DNA from: Branchiostoma belcheri
Taxonomy: Eukaryota; Chordata; Leptocardii; Amphioxiformes; Branchiostomatidae
Direction of reading: 5' to 3'
Assembly (NCBI RefSeq): GCF_001625305.1
Contig: NW_017804076.1
Location: 278,150-342,149, forward strand
Length of the DNA: 64,000 nucleotides
The notes beneath the pieces are model-generated. The model worked only from the letters and a program-made list of their open reading frames with translations. It made no database searches and was not told the DNA's origin. The first letter of the stretch is position 1; every line of letters begins with the position of its first letter. The position numbers were made by a program, and so were the translations under genes. Positions 51,117 through 61,307 of the stretch are shown here, piece after piece.

Positions 51117-51122
51117 ATTAAA
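51117..51122 (+). terminator. YAE1: Candidate YAE1 poly(A) signal
   Basis: ATTAAA, the common variant signal, lies 467 bp past the YAE1 stop in otherwise featureless AT-rich DNA. It is the best candidate on this strand. Confidence 0.45.
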
Positions 51123-51260
51123 GTTTATCAAAATGTAATCATTCGTTCGCATTTTATGACTGATGACTTAACATGACAATCTGCGTTTGGTGCACCACCG
51201 CCTCCTTCTGGAATGAAGTAGAACTGCAGAATACCGTCTGGGAAAGATTCTGGGGAACCA

Positions 51261-51354
51261 TAGCCAGGATACCAAACTTATTTCAGCCACTTGTCCTCTC
51301 CACAAATACGATAAAAGAGATCCGGCAGCTAAGATAGGTCTGGTAACCAGGCTA
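51261..51354. mobile_element. Short TAGCCTGG-type foldback with 9-bp TSD
   Basis: A 94-bp element, TAGCCAGGATACC to GGTAACCAGGCTA, flanked by GGGGAACCA on both sides. It is the second case that fixes the 9-bp duplication. Confidence 0.8.
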
Positions 51355-51814
51355 GGGGAACCAATCCATTTCTTTTTAAATTAGGAATTCATAATCTCCG
51401 ATGATATTGTACATTTTCTCAAATAGTGTCTATGCAATACACAGGTAACTCACTCAGATTCACACATCCATGATGGACTCCACTTTATTAACCTAATCTG
51501 TGTAGTTTCCTGTATCCAGTGAAGCAAGTTGCAATGATTTTGACAAGAATCCAACCAAGAAATCAGCCAATTACATTCATGATTCCACAGGTAGGGACCA
51601 AAGTCTAGCTTTCAACAACTTGCAATGTAACACCAGCTACCATTGGCTAAAAGTACAATGTCTACATAACTGTTGTCTCTTCAATATCACCCAGTGAACT
51701 GTAAGCCTTCATCTTCTTCCATTTTAATGCAATCTTCCTGTGCCAAAATTTTCATCAAAGATGTGTTCATGGTAGAAAACAACAATCCAGTATCCTAGAT
51801 GCTGTCTTGTTTTG

Positions 51815-51880
51815 ATCTCCAAGCAGATGCAGGGTTACACTTAGTAAGACATAAGCAGAATCCCAGATCTGCTTGGAGTT
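51815..51880. mobile_element. Short foldback with CTCCAAGCAGAT ends
   Basis: A 66-bp element with perfect 12-bp inverted ends, ATCTCCAAGCAGAT and ATCTGCTTGGAG. The same end recurs at 7496, 41701, 41831, 42112, 42322 and 45694. Confidence 0.6.
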
Positions 51881-52871
51881 TTATTCTAATGTCCACTACA
51901 AAGCTTAATAAGAAGACAAACATAGGGCTATGTAATCAACCAACTATATGACAATACTATATTTCATAGACCTACATAAGATACTTCCTTGCATTTCCTG
52001 ATAAAAAAGCTACAGTCACTAGAGTCAAGAACAAAGAATACAATCATATGGTGATAAATTCAGAGAAAGACATGTTCGGGCACATGTTAAAACAGTAGAT
52101 TACTATTACTATGCATGGGCACATTTGTACCTTAACTTCTGGTGAACCTGAAAGTGTACATCCAACAAACTTTTATGTATCTTCACTAACTCACTGACAC
52201 TGTTTTACATATTGGTGTCCTCATATGTTTCTGAAGTTGCCAGGACACATTGTCGAAAAGTTTTGACACTTAACACAAATCTTGTAACACCTACATGTAT
52301 TTTACTCTCCACAATGATATACTGACAAAAAATACTTAATATGATAGTTTTTATCTGTACCTGGCATGGGAGTGACAAAGCTGCCATGATATAATATGTA
52401 GAATTCTGAATGTTTAAAACCTACTTGCCTACCAAAATCTTGTAAAAGTAGGCCATCCCAAAATGCATTAAGTTAGTCTTGGCTAAATATCATGTTGATA
52501 CCAATAAGGTTAGAAATAAATTTCTTGCGCCAAAAGCGGTCCGTCATGGGAGAATTTTTTAAGTTGAAGTCCATAATTATTGTCTGAAACTGGCCGATAT
52601 TAATACCTTCCATGTATGTTTCCTTCAATTTCACTTCACATTTGTGCAAACTACATTTTGAATATGACTCCACCAATCAGTGATGTGTTTCTTGTCATGT
52701 GACACAAAAGGACCATTGAGTCATTCCAAACTTATTAGTCACCAACATCGAACATCACTGGCTTACAATATAATTATTCTACAGCAGTTTAATAAAGCTA
52801 ATTAACCTAGCAAGCTGTGGACAGAGGCAAAACGTTGCATCTCTTCTTGACTTGGCAGTTGTCTCTTTTCC

Positions 52872-52898
52872 TTAGATACACAGAGTACACTGCAGAAA
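52872..52898 (-). CDS. SRI: SRI exon 8: 27-bp terminal coding exon
   Basis: After ATTTTACAG it encodes FLQCTLCI and stops with TAA. Human sorcin ends FIQCVMSV and grancalcin ends FLQGTMAI. The exon is too short for ORF-based prediction and rests on phase and family C-terminus. Confidence 0.85.
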   Translation of the reverse strand, partial: FLQCTLCI

Positions 52899-55800
52899 CT
52901 GTAAAATATATAATATAGGTCAGATTATTTGTGCATAGTATTTGACTTAACATTCTTGTAAGCATGTTACAAATAAATCACTGATATGTTGCTTATAAAT
53001 ATGTATGCTGTAAATCTTGAGATGACTACATTAATTTCATTTTTGCAGTTTTTGCGCTGCCCGTGAATATACACATTAATTTCCATATCTTACATCATCG
53101 TACTGGAACGTACACATTCCCTGCTGGGCCTGGTCACGTCGACGGAACGCATCTGGAATGGGAAACAGACAACATTAGCAGCAGGTAAGCAGTGTTCTAG
53201 GCAGCATGGAATTTTTTATTGTCATCTCAGTTTTGCTTCGCATTCTAATGCTGGTATTTCCTGCATTTTGAGGAGCTAACTTTTCTTACATATCTCTTTC
53301 CATATCTTTGCAAGCCGATTTTCGTCTGTCAAAGATGACAGATTGGGCAAAATATTTACCCATCATGAGCATCAAAATTCTGTCAAACAATGGAAAAATG
53401 GATGCTGGCTAGAACACTATGTAAGAGAAACAGCTATAATCTAGTACGCAACTCAAGGTGTGCATGTGCGATGTGATGTGTTGTCAATAAACATTGATGT
53501 GATACTAGTAGCCCCTGGCACATGGTTTAATAGGGGCCTTAAACTTTGACATTTATCCATAGTGCATCCCACTGTCAGCTACCTACATTTACATATTCTA
53601 AATACAACTTACTACTGATTAAAAAGCCAAAAGCAAAACTCTGTCCACAGACCTGTGAGGGCCCTGAGACGCACAGCGCAGGCAACAAAGTCGTCAAAAG
53701 TGATCTGCCCGTTCTTGTTGTACCTCTTCATCAGCACGTTTATAGTCTGGGGATTTAGGTTGTATCCTGAAAGTACATGGATGATTAAAATATTAGTAGG
53801 ATGCAACAACCATGTAGCAGGAAATAACATGTCATGGTACAACAGTGTAACTGTGAGATTTCAGTTGCTACCAATTCGACCTTCCCGTCAGTCTGCGGTT
53901 ATGCCATTTCCCCCTCACTTCCTGTGACTCTACTGTATTCAAATACTAGTAAATATGGACACAAAAGCAAAATGAAAGCAACAAAAACAAAATCTGTTTG
54001 GAGGTACAAATTTAGATCCAACACAAAGAAGTTCTCTCACCTAGAACTTTGTGTTGGATCAAAAGTTTTAACTGTAAACATGTAACTACCAACACAGATG
54101 AACTTTCATGATAAAAACTAAACCTCCATACAAGGTTAAAACACCCACCCATCCCATGGACACAGGTGGCCAGTTCCTGAGCATTGATGAAGCCAGTCCG
54201 GTCCATGTCATACTGCATGTAGATGGTACGCCATCCATTCAGAGCTGCCCACAGCTCCTTGAACTCATTGAACCCCATCTTCCCACTGAAATCACGCTGA
54301 AGGAAATGTCAAGGAAGCTCTGATTTGTAATGTTCACTTTCAGCAATTAATGTACCAATCAGTATTGGTGTGTTGGAACATGTTCATAATTAAAGAGGGC
54401 CTGCAAGGGGGGGTCCCGACAACGCTCTACGCTGAATTCGGAAACCTCTCGATTATGCTGTACATTAAATTCCAAGTGGCTACAACGCATTACGTAGAAT
54501 TAAAACGCCGAATACGCTCTACGCAAAAATATTAGAGCGGTCCGTCTACGCTCTACGTAGAATTAAAACGGCCGATTACGCTCTACGGAAAAGGGCTTGC
54601 GGGCCCCCATTAAAGGGGGATCTTCTACAGAAAAGATTGTTTCACGATAATGTCGGGACAGTCCACAGTTTTCATTCTGCATCTTCACTGGTTGAAATGA
54701 GAAATTGCCTTCAGTCTGTTTTCATTTCCAATGCATCTTGCAAGCTCCCTTAGTTATCTGACTTTACTTACAGTTTCCAAAGACAGAAAATATTGATACC
54801 TTAAAAACTGTTGAAGTGAGCTTTGTCCATCTTTTGACCTATCTTTTATAATTACATTATCTGGACTGTCCCAAAAACTTTCATCTTGATCTACAAACAG
54901 ACAGTTGCTCTATTACTTATCTGTGAATTAGATTTGACTGTAAATTGAAATTGAAACAGGCTTTCGACTCCGTGGACAGGAATGCTCTCTGGCTTCTACT
55001 CAAGGCCCTAGGTGTCCCTGCCAAGCTGGTGCACCTGCTCTCTCTACTGTACTCTAACACGTCCTCCCGTGTGAAAGTAAACGGTCTACTCTCTGACAGC
55101 TTCGTCATCAAAAGCGGCGTCCGACAGGGCTGTGTGTTAGCCCCAACCATCTTTAACGTTGCGATAGACCACGTCATGGGGAGAACTGTGGAGCAGTGCA
55201 ACTGCGGTGTCAGCTTTGGTGATCTCACCGTCACAGACCTGGATTTTGCCGATGATGTGGCAATCTTGGCCGAGGTACTCGAAGTCCTCCAACTTGCCCT
55301 ACAGGCCATGGACACGGAAACCCAACCACTTGGGCTGATGGTCAGTTGGGAAAAGACTAAGGTACAGTGCCTTAGTGACTTCGAGGCCCCCCGCTCGGGT
55401 CCTGTGATCAACGTCCGCCAGGTTGAATCTGTAGAGCGGTTCTCGTACCTCGGCGGCACAATCACCACGGACTGCAGGAGCGACGCCGATATCCATCTCC
55501 GCATCGGCCGTGCCTCCGCTGCGATGGCTAGCCTGGACAACGTCTGGAGCAACCGGAAGCTCTCACTACAGACTAAACTCAGGCTCTACAACAGCTTGGT
55601 ACTATCCATCCTTATGTACAACGCTGAGACGTGGACGTTAACAGCCACCCATGAACTCCGTGTTAACGCCTTCGACACCAGATGCCTTAGAAGACTGCTC
55701 GGCATCAGGTGGTTTGATCGAGTATCCAACGCCACCCTGCGTGACATCACCAAACAGCCTCCCCTGACCAGTAAGATACGGCTGGCCAGGCTCCGGCTCT

Positions 55801-58800
55801 TTGGCCATATTGCCCGGGCGGTGCCCCCCCTGGAGCCTGCTGCTCTACTGAGAGAGCCGGCCCCCACTACATGGTCCCGTCCCAGAGGCCGCCCACGACG
55901 AACCTGGTGCGATCAACTGAAGGATGATCTTCTGACTGTCTCCCTCAACCTCGACACTGCGTGGGAGGCAGCCCAGGACAGAACCACCTGGAGATCCATA
56001 TGCCGAGGCGCTACGCTCCCCATGGAAGCATGCGGCCTTGAGTGAGTGAGTGAGTGAGTAAATTGAAAGGATACGTCCAGCATGGCTATCATTACACGAC
56101 AGGTCTCCAGGCTGAAGGCTGCAATGACAAGAATGACAAAAAATATATATCCTGTTTTTGCCTTTTTTATCAACCTGCTACTTTTGACAACATGATAGGT
56201 GAAGAAAAGTGGCCATAGATAAGCACTGGATATCAAAAACATGATCAACAATTTCATTATACTGAAGCTTAAAAGATGCAACACAAGACTTAGTAATACA
56301 CGTACTAGCATGTTAATCTTGTGTAGTAAAAGATGGCACTTATTAAATTGTTTTTGAATCTGTCACAAGAATGGCATCACTATTAGATGAATCTACACTA
56401 TAGTACTGGTAAATAAACAATGAACATTAAATGTGATAGAGGAAGAATTGATCTTACGCTGGTAAGTCCCACTGAAACCAGAGTTGGTCAGGCACTGCTG
56501 CAACTCCATTGGATCAATCTGCCCATCCTACAATGGACAGTTATATAATTAGTAACACATTAGTTTAGACCTACGGACTAAACATTTACAATGTACTAAA
56601 CTAAGGAATTATCATAACAGTTACTACAAAATAAAATCATTAGCTTAGAAGATGTTAGAGGTTAGAGATGGTAGCTGAGGATTTTTGATACACACAGCTA
56701 GACAGGAAATATGGGGTCTCTCATTGAATCATTGTCCTTCATTCAGTTTTTTTTTTTTTGGAAAATATATTGGTCAATGACTGTAATTTAAGAGACAAAA
56801 TGCCAGTTAATACAAATACAATGTTTTTTTACTGAAATACTTTTTTGGGTAGAGTGATTCATGTAGCTAGAAAATTATCAAAACAAATGGCTTTTTTTAC
56901 AATGAAATTGAATATATAATTGCATTTGTGTACAAACCACACTTTATTAAAACAGCACACAAAACAAACACATTTTACAACAGATCATGCATACATGTAT
57001 GTAGCAAAGCTTTGGCAAATGGATTCCATCTTCTTTAATTTGTCTTTCAAGATTTTTTAACATCAGTTCGTGTTCGACAGATGCCATGCAGAAGCAGGGA
57101 ATTTTTGCATACAACTCACCTCCTGATTAGAATGTAATGAATGAGGGAAGAACAAAAGGAGGAGTAAGACAGACACCCTTACTGTTAAGCTGTGATAGCC
57201 CTTATTAACCTTCACCCTGCTAACTGTAGCCATTGCAAAGGTATGGGGCCAACAGTTGCCGCCATAGCATGCCAAAAACTGGGAGTTTTGGGGGTCTTCA
57301 GGGTCTTTGGGAGCTTTTATGTGCTATTTTCTGATTGCATATAGACAACATAGCCGGCCTGATTGAATTACTAGTACCCCCGTTTTTGCTGACCAGAAAA
57401 CAGCCGAAGACCACCAAACTCCCAGTTCTATAAGCCTGCTACGGAGGCTAGGCCAACAGGCTACTCCAGTAGGGAGAAGGTTAAATTGACCAAGGAGCAT
57501 TCCATTAGAAAGGTTGTTGGGGGGGCAGCAATTTTGTCTTGAAAATCAGAAGAGTCAAAAAAGATGCAAATATGTTGATTATTTATGAAACATTTATTTT
57601 AGCTAAAGCAATGAATTCTATAAGCACCCCCATGTCAACTTTTCATAGGAATCACTAATATACAGAGGTATAGTGATGTTAATGATATAAGGAAGAAACA
57701 AAGCTGTGGTTTGTAAGAGTATAACACTTGTATCTTATCATCTTGACATCTCCTAAATCACAAGAATGAATTTTGATAATTGTATAGTGACAAAATAGAA
57801 AAATGCTTTTGAACAACTTCCTCTCACTGCCTTTTGTCCGTTAAACCACCTGTTATGTGTAAATTTGTGTAACTTTTTTTTAAAGCATCTTAATAAATCT
57901 TAAAACAGTTATTGTTTGTCTGCTTGCTTGTTTGTTTATTTGTTTGTTTATTTATTTGCTTGTTTGTTTGTTTGTTTGTTAAATGTAGGAATATTTTTAA
58001 TTCCGGAACCTCGCAGCAAGAGAAAGTTGTTTCAACACTGGTCATGTCAGATTTGCAAAGACAAGTTTTAATACCAACTTTCCAAACAGCAAATCTTGTA
58101 TGATGACAGAAATTAAACTCTACTGCAGAAAAAATGTACTTTGAGCTTGAACACGATGCCTAGAATGGGGGCCACATGCCTTTTCCGTAGAGTGTAATCG
58201 GCCGTTTTAATTCTACGTAGAGCATAGACAGACCGCTCTAATTCAACGTAGAGTGTAATTGGCACATTTTGCGTATAGCGTAATTTGCTGTTTGCAGGCC
58301 CCCTAGAATTAGTAGGGATTCATAAAATGTCTTTGCATGTATGAGGTTGACCAGTGTTTTGGAGTCATTGGTGGATACAAACCTGCCCTGCTACAGCTGA
58401 GAAATACCCCCACATGGGGTCCTGCGCTGGCGGCGCTCCATACGCACCATAACCTGGCTGGCCATACTGGGCATGCCCGGAGGAGACAACAACAAAGTAC
58501 ACATCGGATTAAAGACTGTGTCAAAGTGGTTAGTCAGTGGTGGGCTGGTCAAACTTCAAGTGATCATGGAGCAATGTGACCATGGCTTTAAATTTCTTGG
58601 TTTCAATGATGATATCAACCATATACAATTTTTTTATTATACTATAGACCAAATCAAGCAAAACAATAATCTTATTGCAAATTTTCAATGCTAATGCTAA
58701 AAAAAAGGTGAGGTTCCTCAGACACTGAATCACCTGACCTCTTTGAGTGATTTTTTGGCAATGCCTAAGGGAAGGGGCAGTTTCTCAGCCAGGTGAGATT

Positions 58801-60547
58801 GCTCAGAACCACCTGAAGTTGACCAGTCACAGCAGGGGGAGCAAAGTTAACCTCGACTGACCTGTCCTCCCACTGACGCGAAGTATCCCCACAAAGGGTC
58901 GCCGGCCTAACCGCCACGCCATCGCGAGACGTCCGGTAAGCAGTGGACATGCACGGGTACAGCAGTTAATTAGCAAGGGATCATGGGAAGGGGCTGCCTG
59001 TTATCCACCAGTTTCCAGCTTGAGTGCATTTCCCAATGATTGCTTCCTTGTGTAACAGTGGGGGGTTTATAGGTGCTACTAACTGATCCGGCAAATGGGT
59101 CTAGACCTTTTCGGCTGAGCGGTTAGAGCGTCTGGTTATGAAGCTCTGGTGCCCGGGAGGTCGTGGGTTCAAACCCCGGCCCGGGACCAGAAGGGTTTTT
59201 ACTGGCTCATCCTGTTTCTTACAGTGGTTCCCATGCCGCCCACTGTTACACTTGCTAAAGCCACCACCGAGAAGTGGACACAAGCTGGAAAGTGTATGGA
59301 TGCTTCGTGGCAGGGTCAAATCAAATGTCTAATTTAGAAAAAAAAATTGTCAGGGTTACCAATGGGAGAATTGTGGAGTGGGATTTAGGCAGCAAGCTTT
59401 TTTCCGTAATTTTTTACTGACATTAGCTGCTACAACTTAGTACAACTGGGATGAAATAAAGATTATAACCTAATATTACAAAGGTCGTCAAAATGGACTT
59501 TATGCTTCATATACATGTAAAGTGGGCTGGATTGTAATGTTGATTTTAAAATCTTCTACGCAAAAGGTTGATGGTCACAAAAAACACCCAAAAAACTGAA
59601 AATTCAAGTATTCCTGCTGTTTTCTTCACTGTGCAAGGTTGTCTGAATGCAGTTACATTTACCAGTCTACGCAAAATTGAAGCAAAAGTGGTTTGTTTTG
59701 CATTCATTTTAGTCAATGGGCTAGCTGTTACTCATTTTCAACAAGGCAGGTAAGGATAATTTTGATCTCCATGCTGCACCCACTGACAAATAATAAAGCT
59801 GCATGAAAAAAAGCAGAACAAATCAACTTTCAATTCCTGAAATGAAACATACATAGCTGCAATGGCAAAAACAAGAAGTGGTACTGTTTCCTCATCACCA
59901 TCAGTACCATAACTAGTTGACCTTAGGAGCAGCACAACTTCTTTAAAGCCAAAATTTCAGCATTAAAATATCATTAACATGGCACATGTTTTGCCATCCC
60001 TTCTGCACATCATGTCAAGAAACATTCAGTTACATGTAACACTATTACCAACCATCAGTGCAACGTATTCAAGGATAAATATGCTCCTAATTCAATAGAA
60101 CTTATAGTATACTAGTAACCTTTGTGCCAGAGTATCGAATTTCTGAAACTGAAGAAGACCTTGTTTGTCACCCTTTTAGTGGCCCCACCCACCTTCTTTG
60201 TGCTTTGCTATTACCCGTAACCATGATTATATATCATTGGATTTAAACCTAAAAAGTCATACTTTGGCACGATTAGATAGCAGAAACGATTGACATACAC
60301 GTTATGTAAAGCTATATTGAGATACATCCTTTTCCATTTCACATTTTGAAGCAAACATGTAGCGACCACCTAGTGCACCTGTTCAACCACCCTCCCCATA
60401 ATTTTTTTTCCAAAACTCCATATAGTTCGGCTAAGTTGTCCTCTTTTGACGCATTTAGCGGCAAAAGTACAGAACGGTATTGTGGTATACAAAGCTCACG
60501 GCAGTTAGACTTACAGCTTGCTGTCCTGGGTAGCCTGGGTAAGCCAT
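52872..60547 (-). CDS. SRI: Sorcin/grancalcin-type penta-EF-hand protein, eight exons
   Basis: Sorcin and grancalcin are cytosolic calcium sensors that dimerise through their fifth EF-hand and move to membranes on binding calcium; sorcin acts on ryanodine receptors. Eight exons in consistent phase (0,0,1,0,1,1,0) give 192 residues, against 198 in human sorcin. The N-terminus [10 protein letters not shown] and a Gly/Tyr/Pro tail match sorcin. EF1 has the family's odd loop (AVAGQDGQID). EF2 (D77-E88, [12 protein letters not shown]) and EF3 (D107-E118, [12 protein letters not shown]) have canonical D/D/S-T/E ligands. EF4 ([12 protein letters not shown]) and EF5 are degenerate, as usual. The C-terminus [10 protein letters not shown] resembles grancalcin's, so this is best read as the co-orthologue of both. 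AATTTA-type poly(A) choices are unclear; ATTAAA lies at 52793-52788. Confidence 0.94.
53094..53152 (-). CDS. SRI: SRI exon 7: EF5 entering helix
   Basis: Acceptor CATTCCAG, donor GATGAT|GTAAGA. It reads [19 protein letters not shown], matching sorcin SFRRRDTAQQGVVNFPYDD. Confidence 0.94.
53653..53766 (-). CDS. SRI: SRI exon 6: EF4
   Basis: Acceptor ACTTTCAG, donor CACAG|GTCTGT, phase 1 to 1. It encodes [20 protein letters not shown] and [17 protein letters not shown] (sorcin KITFDDYIACCVKLRALT). Confidence 0.95.
54015..54060. repeat. Near-perfect 46-base hairpin in SRI intron
   Basis: GATCCAACACAAAG at the left is matched exactly by CTTTGTGTTGGATC at the right, with inner GTTCT/AGAAC pairing, a 2-base bulge and a short loop (CTCACCT). 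Confidence 0.7.
54149..54296 (-). CDS. SRI: SRI exon 5: EF2 loop and EF3
   Basis: Acceptor TTCCTTCAG, donor GATGG|GTGGGT. It encodes [40 protein letters not shown] and [19 protein letters not shown] is identical to human sorcin, and both calcium loops keep their acidic ligands. Confidence 0.96.
54394..54609. mobile_element. TTAA-type (piggyBac-like) MITE, copy B
   Basis: A 216-bp copy, flanked by TTAA, with ends AGAGGGCCTGCAAG and CTTGCGGGCCCCCA. It has one more internal ACGCTCTACGTAGAATTAAA unit than copy A. It lies in SRI intron 4, 98 bp from exon 5. Confidence 0.8.
54951..56058 (+). mobile_element. 5'-truncated non-LTR retrotransposon with 10-bp TSD
   Basis: An open frame of 366 codons covers most of it. 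Reverse transcriptase motifs in order: [21 protein letters not shown], catalytic [20 protein letters not shown]-terminal block follows ([40 protein letters not shown]) that is common in endonuclease-type LINEs. The endonuclease half is missing, so it cannot move by itself. The 3' end is a (TGAG)n tail. TAAATTGAAA flanks both sides (54941-54950, 56059-56068). The intact frame implies a recent insertion. The clade is uncertain. Confidence 0.88.
56075..56118 (-). CDS. SRI: SRI exon 4: EF2 entering helix
   Basis: A 44-bp exon, acceptor TCATTGCAG, encoding [14 protein letters not shown] (sorcin FNLETCRLMVSMLD). The donor GTATCC is weak after +4. A non-LTR retrotransposon with its target duplication begins at intron position +7. 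Confidence 0.92.
56458..56527 (-). CDS. SRI: SRI exon 3: EF1
   Basis: [20 protein letters not shown] then TYQ, ending CAGC|GTAAGA in phase 1. The match is sorcin [20 protein letters not shown]. Confidence 0.94.
56528..58382. other. SRI intron 2
   Basis: AT-rich with a TTTG/TTTA microsatellite at 57912-57980 and the MITE at 58167. A CTCCCAGTT/AACTGGGAG inverted pair lies at 57279 and 57418. No exon seen. Confidence 0.45.
58167..58303. mobile_element. Related MITE, copy C (divergent)
   Basis: A 137-bp element with GGGGGCC and GGCCCCC ends and inverted ACGTAGAG/CTCTACG subrepeats. It is flanked by TAGAAT rather than TTAA, so either the duplication has mutated or it inserted differently. It is 80 bp from SRI exon 2. 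Confidence 0.7.
58383..58466 (-). CDS. SRI: SRI exon 2: Gly/Tyr/Pro tail and start of EF1
   Basis: Acceptor ATGCCCAG, donor GGGCAG|GTTTGT, phase 0 to 0. It encodes [20 protein letters not shown] and YFSAVAGQ, matching sorcin QDPLYGYFAAVAGQ. Confidence 0.92.
58840..58935 (-). mobile_element. Possible second tRNA-derived head
   Basis: On the minus strand GCGATGGCGTGGCGGTTAGG resembles a SINE A box. The B box position (GGTCAGTCGAGGTT) is poor. This is a weak call. Confidence 0.3.
59108..59330 (+). mobile_element. tRNA-derived SINE
   Basis: The head has pol III boxes: an A-box-like TGAGCGGTTAGAGCG and a B box GGTTCAAACCC at tRNA spacing. A unique body of about 140 bp and an A-rich end follow. 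The acceptor stem does not close and the arms are imperfect, so it is not a tRNA gene. It lies in SRI intron 1. Confidence 0.65.
60515..60547 (-). CDS. SRI: SRI exon 1
   Basis: Eleven codons, [11 protein letters not shown], then a perfect GTAAGT donor in phase 0. Human sorcin starts MAYPGHPG, which fixes the start codon. Confidence 0.9.
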
Positions 60548-61299
60548 TCTAACAGAATTTGCGGAGTGCGAACGATCACCAAGTTTGCAAGTCGACAAGC
60601 TGCAGCAGAATGCGGAAGTAAAATTCGGAGCAGTGACGCTTACCCACAATCCTTTGCGTTCCGATATTTTCCTGCACTTCTCATTCCGCTCAGTAGAGGG
60701 CGGTTCTGCAAAATCTTTAAAAGTCCCAAGTGATATTAGAAATGTTTTTCAAAAGGGCATAATGATGGCGTAGTATAAAGTGCATAGTCTATCAACCGAC
60801 CAAAATAGGTCGGTATGTTTCTCCAAACATAGTGAGGCAATGTGTTGGCCTCCTCAACAAAGAAGAAGAAGAAGAAACTAAACAGATTTTTGCTGCATCT
60901 TCAAAAACGCTTCACCCAAGGAGCTTATCTTCACCTGATGACTGTTAATGTTATTATCTATTCTAAGTAAAAGTGATATTGGGTAAATAGTGGGAATAAT
61001 TTGATATACCATATAAATCAATGTTGGGCCATCTCTCGGTCTAGTCTAGCTTATGTCCGGACGTCCATGAAATAACATTTTCTTTTCATTGTGCAAAATT
61101 ACATATCTTATAGATTTGTCGTTATTTCTTGAATTGATTCAAGGATTTTATATTTGATAACTCAAGGCGCCGTTATCATTGTGGTTATCAATAAAACTAT
61201 CAAAGTTCGTCAGTTTCCCAGACAAAGACAACGACACCTGGCGACGGACAACCTGAGCACCTCCGACCCTGCAGTGACGTCACCACCAGCAAAGGGAAG
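60548..61299. promoter_or_regulatory. Head-to-head intergenic region, SRI and the gene at 61300
   Basis: About 750 bp separate two divergent start codons. The right end is CpG-rich with the CRE and TISU. A short palindrome (ACCGACC...GGTCGGT) lies near 60800 and a GAA microsatellite near 60860. A shared bidirectional promoter is likely but not shown. Confidence 0.5.
61275..61282. promoter_or_regulatory. Palindromic CRE (TGACGTCA)
   Basis: A full consensus cAMP-response element, bound by CREB/ATF factors, 18 bp before the start codon of the exon at 61300. With the TISU below it marks a core promoter with a very short 5' leader. Confidence 0.75.
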
Positions 61300-61307
61300 A
61301 TGGCGGC
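61296..61307 (+). promoter_or_regulatory. TISU / YY1-type start element
   Basis: GAAGATGGCGGC matches the TISU consensus (SAASATGGCGGC) at every position. TISU drives both transcription, through YY1, and initiation on very short leaders, and is typical of housekeeping genes. Confidence 0.75.

Larger units (their letters stand above)
50651..52871. other. YAE1-SRI tail-to-tail region
   Basis: The YAE1 3' UTR to about 51140, foldbacks at 51261 and 51815, then AT-rich DNA with the SRI 3' UTR at the right. No other gene seen. Confidence 0.5.

Noticed and set aside
54917-55552. 211-codon minus-strand frame
   Set aside because: It is antisense to the reverse transcriptase frame and has no independent support.
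59108-59185. Possible tRNA gene
   Set aside because: Pol III boxes are present, but the acceptor and anticodon arms do not pair well and a long unrelated body follows, as in a SINE.
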